Assembly (NCBI GenBank): GCA_005889025.1
Contig: VBCZ01000423.1
Coordinates: forward strand, 1-6,723
Source: Betaproteobacteria bacterium
Lineage (GTDB): Bacteria; Pseudomonadota; Gammaproteobacteria; Burkholderiales; Casimicrobiaceae
Direction: 5' to 3'
Length of the DNA: 6,723 bases
Shown piece by piece: positions 5,593 through 6,723 of this stretch (within the stretch, counting starts at the first letter, position 1; every line of letters starts with the position of its first letter). A program made the translations under genes and the position numbers. The notes under the pieces were generated by a model. That model saw only the letters and a program-made list of their open reading frames with translations, was not told where the DNA came from and made no database searches.

Positions 5593-6018
5593 GCTAACCT
5601 GAGCACTTATGATCCCTTTACAGACCCGGTGGATGAGCTGTTCCGCGGCTTTTTCAGACCTGTTCGGGTCGAGAGCGCGGGCCGCCAGGGACCGGCCGCG
5701 ATCAAGATGGACGTCACCGAGGACGACAAGACGTACATCGTCCACGCCGAAATCCCCGGAGTCAACAAGGACGAAATCCAGGTCACCATCGAAGGCAACC
5801 AGGTGACGCTGGGTGCGGACGCGAAACGCGAAAAGGAGCTCAAGGACGGGCAGCGAACGCTGCGCAGCGAGCGCTACTACGGCGCCCTGTATCGTAGCTT
5901 TACGCTGCCGACCGAGGTGGATGAGGCGGCAAGCGAGGCCAAGTACGACAAAGGCGTGCTCGAGTTGAGGCTGGCGAAAAAAACCCAGCCCGCGGGAAAG
6001 CGTCTGAGCGTGCGATAA
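5590..6018 (+). CDS. Hsp20 / alpha-crystallin family small heat-shock protein
   Basis: This is an ATP-independent holdase chaperone of the cytosol that binds unfolding proteins and hands them to DnaK/ClpB. It has 142 residues, normal for bacterial class A/B proteins. The ATG at 5590 has AAAGGAG 5 bases upstream; the frame is open further 5' but homology begins at MANLSTYDPF. Residues 1-37 form the short N-terminal arm (DPVDELFRGFFRPV). The alpha-crystallin domain spans about 38-132 (IKMDVTEDDKTYIVHAEIPGVNKDEIQV, LRSERYYGALYRSFTLP) and ends with the hallmark A-x-x-x-x-GVLELRLAK. The tail KRLSVR carries LxV (139-141) in place of the IxI/V oligomerisation motif. The protein resembles Burkholderiales Hsp20. 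The DksA-like regulator is divergent upstream and a strong hairpin follows. Confidence 0.97.
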   Translation: MANLSTYDPFTDPVDELFRGFFRPVRVESAGRQGPAAIKMDVTEDDKTYIVHAEIPGVNKDEIQVTIEGNQVTLGADAKREKELKDGQRTLRSERYYGALYRSFTLPTEVDEAASEAKYDKGVLELRLAKKTQPAGKRLSVR

Positions 6019-6032
6019 GCTGGTCGTGTCAT

Positions 6033-6063
6033 ATCGCGGGCGGGCTTCTCCCCCGCTCGCGAT
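6033..6063 (+). terminator. 12-bp hairpin after hsp20
   Basis: ATCGCGGGCGGG (6033-6044) pairs with CCCGCTCGCGAT (6052-6063), with one G-U pair and a 7-base loop, starting 14 bases after the hsp20 stop. It lacks a following T-run, so it may slow polymerase or protect the mRNA 3' end rather than act as a classical intrinsic terminator. Confidence 0.45.
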
Positions 6064-6147
6064 GGCGCATGAGCCGCCGAGGGCTCGCCGCGCGGCTCGC
6101 GCCGCTTACTTCGTGCGCCGCTCCGCTCGGCCGTCCGGGTGTCCTAT

Positions 6148-6166
6148 CCCGGTGCTGCGCACCGGG
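6148..6166. terminator. 8-bp hairpin between the convergent hsp20 and KTSC genes
   Basis: CCCGGTGC-TGC-GCACCGGG is a perfect 8-bp stem with a 3-base loop, 33 bases beyond the KTSC stop when read on the minus strand. No T-run follows on either side. The rest of 6064-6147 is very GC-rich with short inverted repeats (GAGCCGC 6071-6077 with GCGGCTC 6092-6098) and no gene that I can support. Confidence 0.3.
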
Positions 6167-6199
6167 GTCGCCCTCGGACTTCGAGCCGATACTAACCGT

Positions 6200-6409
6200 C
6201 TAGCGCACGCGCTTGGCGGGATAGTCTTCCTCGACGTTGTCGCGAAAGAAGCTCCACGGCGATGAGGCGCCGGAGAATCGGCGCCAGGTTTCAGCCGTAA
6301 CGCCGGCGTATTCGAACGTCCCCGTGGTCAGTTCGACACGCAACACACGATTTTTTTCGTCGTATCCCGCGGCACGCAGGTTGCCTCCCGACAGCCGTTT
6401 CATTTCCAT
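6200..6409 (-). CDS. KTSC-domain small protein
   Basis: The protein has 69 residues and consists almost wholly of one KTSC domain. As I recall, this domain is named for its occurrence at the C-terminus of some lysyl-tRNA synthetases and is otherwise found alone in small bacterial proteins; its function is unknown. The pattern is visible: NLRAAGYDEKNRVLRVELTTGTFEYAGV (10-37), then FSGASSPWSFFRDNVEEDYPAKRV (45-68), with the SS and FF residues usual for the domain. ATG codons lie at 6409 and 6403; AGGA 9 bases before the first favours 6409. It lies 47 bases after the MliC-like gene on the same strand, so the two may be co-transcribed. Confidence 0.85.
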   Translation of the reverse strand: MEMKRLSGGNLRAAGYDEKNRVLRVELTTGTFEYAGVTAETWRRFSGASSPWSFFRDNVEEDYPAKRVR

Positions 6410-6456
6410 GCTGAAGTGTCCTGCGGTTGTCGTGGCGATCCTTCCGGCAGCGCACT

Positions 6457-6723
6457 CTAGGGCTTGGGCGGCGTGTACTGTTGACAGCCCTCGAGCGGGG
6501 TCGAAGCGCCATTTTCGGTAAGGGTGAGATCCATGCCCTTGCCCCGAAGCTCCACGTTGCCATTGCTGTAGCGCATGCCGCCCGATGTGGATGGAATCTG
6601 GTAGAGAGTGATTTTCTCTCCCGTGGCGGTGAGCATCCGCGCTTCGCCCGATTCGAAACGGACGATAAGGCGCTCACCGACCAGCTGGCAGGCAAAGGTG
6701 TTCTTGGCGGCCTGCTCTTCTTC
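6457..6723 (-). CDS. MliC-like C-type lysozyme inhibitor domain protein, C-terminal part
   Basis: The frame is open from base 6723 to TAG at 6457-6459, giving the last 88 residues of a protein whose start lies outside the window. FACQLVGERLIVRFESGEARM, then YQIPSTSGGMRYSNGNVELRGKGMDLTLT and LEGCQQY fit the small beta-barrel of the MliC/PliC family, including the two conserved Cys (residues 12 and 80 of the visible part) that normally form a disulfide, and the SGxRYSNG..xxxGKG loop. Family members are periplasmic or outer-membrane lipoproteins that block host C-type lysozyme. The EEEQAAKN just inside the edge looks like a linker after a signal or lipobox that cannot be seen here. The family call rests on pattern alone; the loop reads ELRGKG where the usual residue before GKG is aromatic or different. 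Confidence 0.75.
   Translation of the reverse strand, partial: EEEQAAKNTFACQLVGERLIVRFESGEARMLTATGEKITLYQIPSTSGGMRYSNGNVELRGKGMDLTLTENGASTPLEGCQQYTPPKP

Noticed and set aside
6026..6265. 79-codon plus-strand frame after hsp20
   Set aside because: Arg/Ala-rich translation, begins just upstream of the hairpin, and overlaps the KTSC gene antisense.

Overview
The window is GC-rich (roughly 60-65% by eye). Gene content and protein style suggest a proteobacterium, most likely a betaproteobacterium of Burkholderiales type. The best clue is the Hsp20, which reads like Burkholderiales small heat-shock proteins; RlmI, the C4 zinc-finger DksA/TraR protein and the Kv-beta-like aldo-keto reductase fit the same background. 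I see no rRNA, tRNA, CRISPR array, integrase or transposase. The assignment is inferred from protein resemblance only.

Left block (1-2682, all minus strand, read right to left): a Kv-beta-like aldo-keto reductase, then a VIT1/CCC1-family iron/manganese transporter with a short rubrerythrin-like N-terminal domain, then a broken copy of rlmI (23S rRNA m5C methyltransferase) that runs off the left edge. Gaps are short (about 50 and 8 bases), so this may be one transcription unit. A 16-residue micro-ORF rich in His sits in the 50-base gap and ends in an ATGA overlap with the transporter start.

Centre (2683-3034): a divergent intergenic region of about 350 bases with no gene. It holds an 11/12-identical tandem 12-mer, a larger inverted repeat nested around smaller hairpins, and a -10-like TACAAT followed by a 17-bp palindrome. 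To its right (3035-5024, plus strand) is an S9-family prolyl oligopeptidase with two lesions: a small out-of-frame deletion in the propeller domain, and a TAG codon where the family has Gln, located before the catalytic His.

Right block: a minus-strand DksA/TraR-like zinc-finger regulator (5056-5451) is divergent from a plus-strand Hsp20 gene (5590-6018). The Hsp20 leader can fold a stem over its own Shine-Dalgarno sequence, so it is an RNA-thermometer candidate. A 12-bp hairpin follows Hsp20. Two minus-strand genes end the window: a C-type lysozyme inhibitor (MliC)-like domain cut by the right edge, then a small KTSC-domain protein.

I found no wholly new multi-gene system. The most rewarding points are the Hsp20 leader, the repeat-structured intergenic region, the His-rich micro-ORF before the metal transporter, and the clustering of three gene-breaking lesions in two of the eight genes. 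The lesions mean either real gene decay or consensus errors in the assembly.
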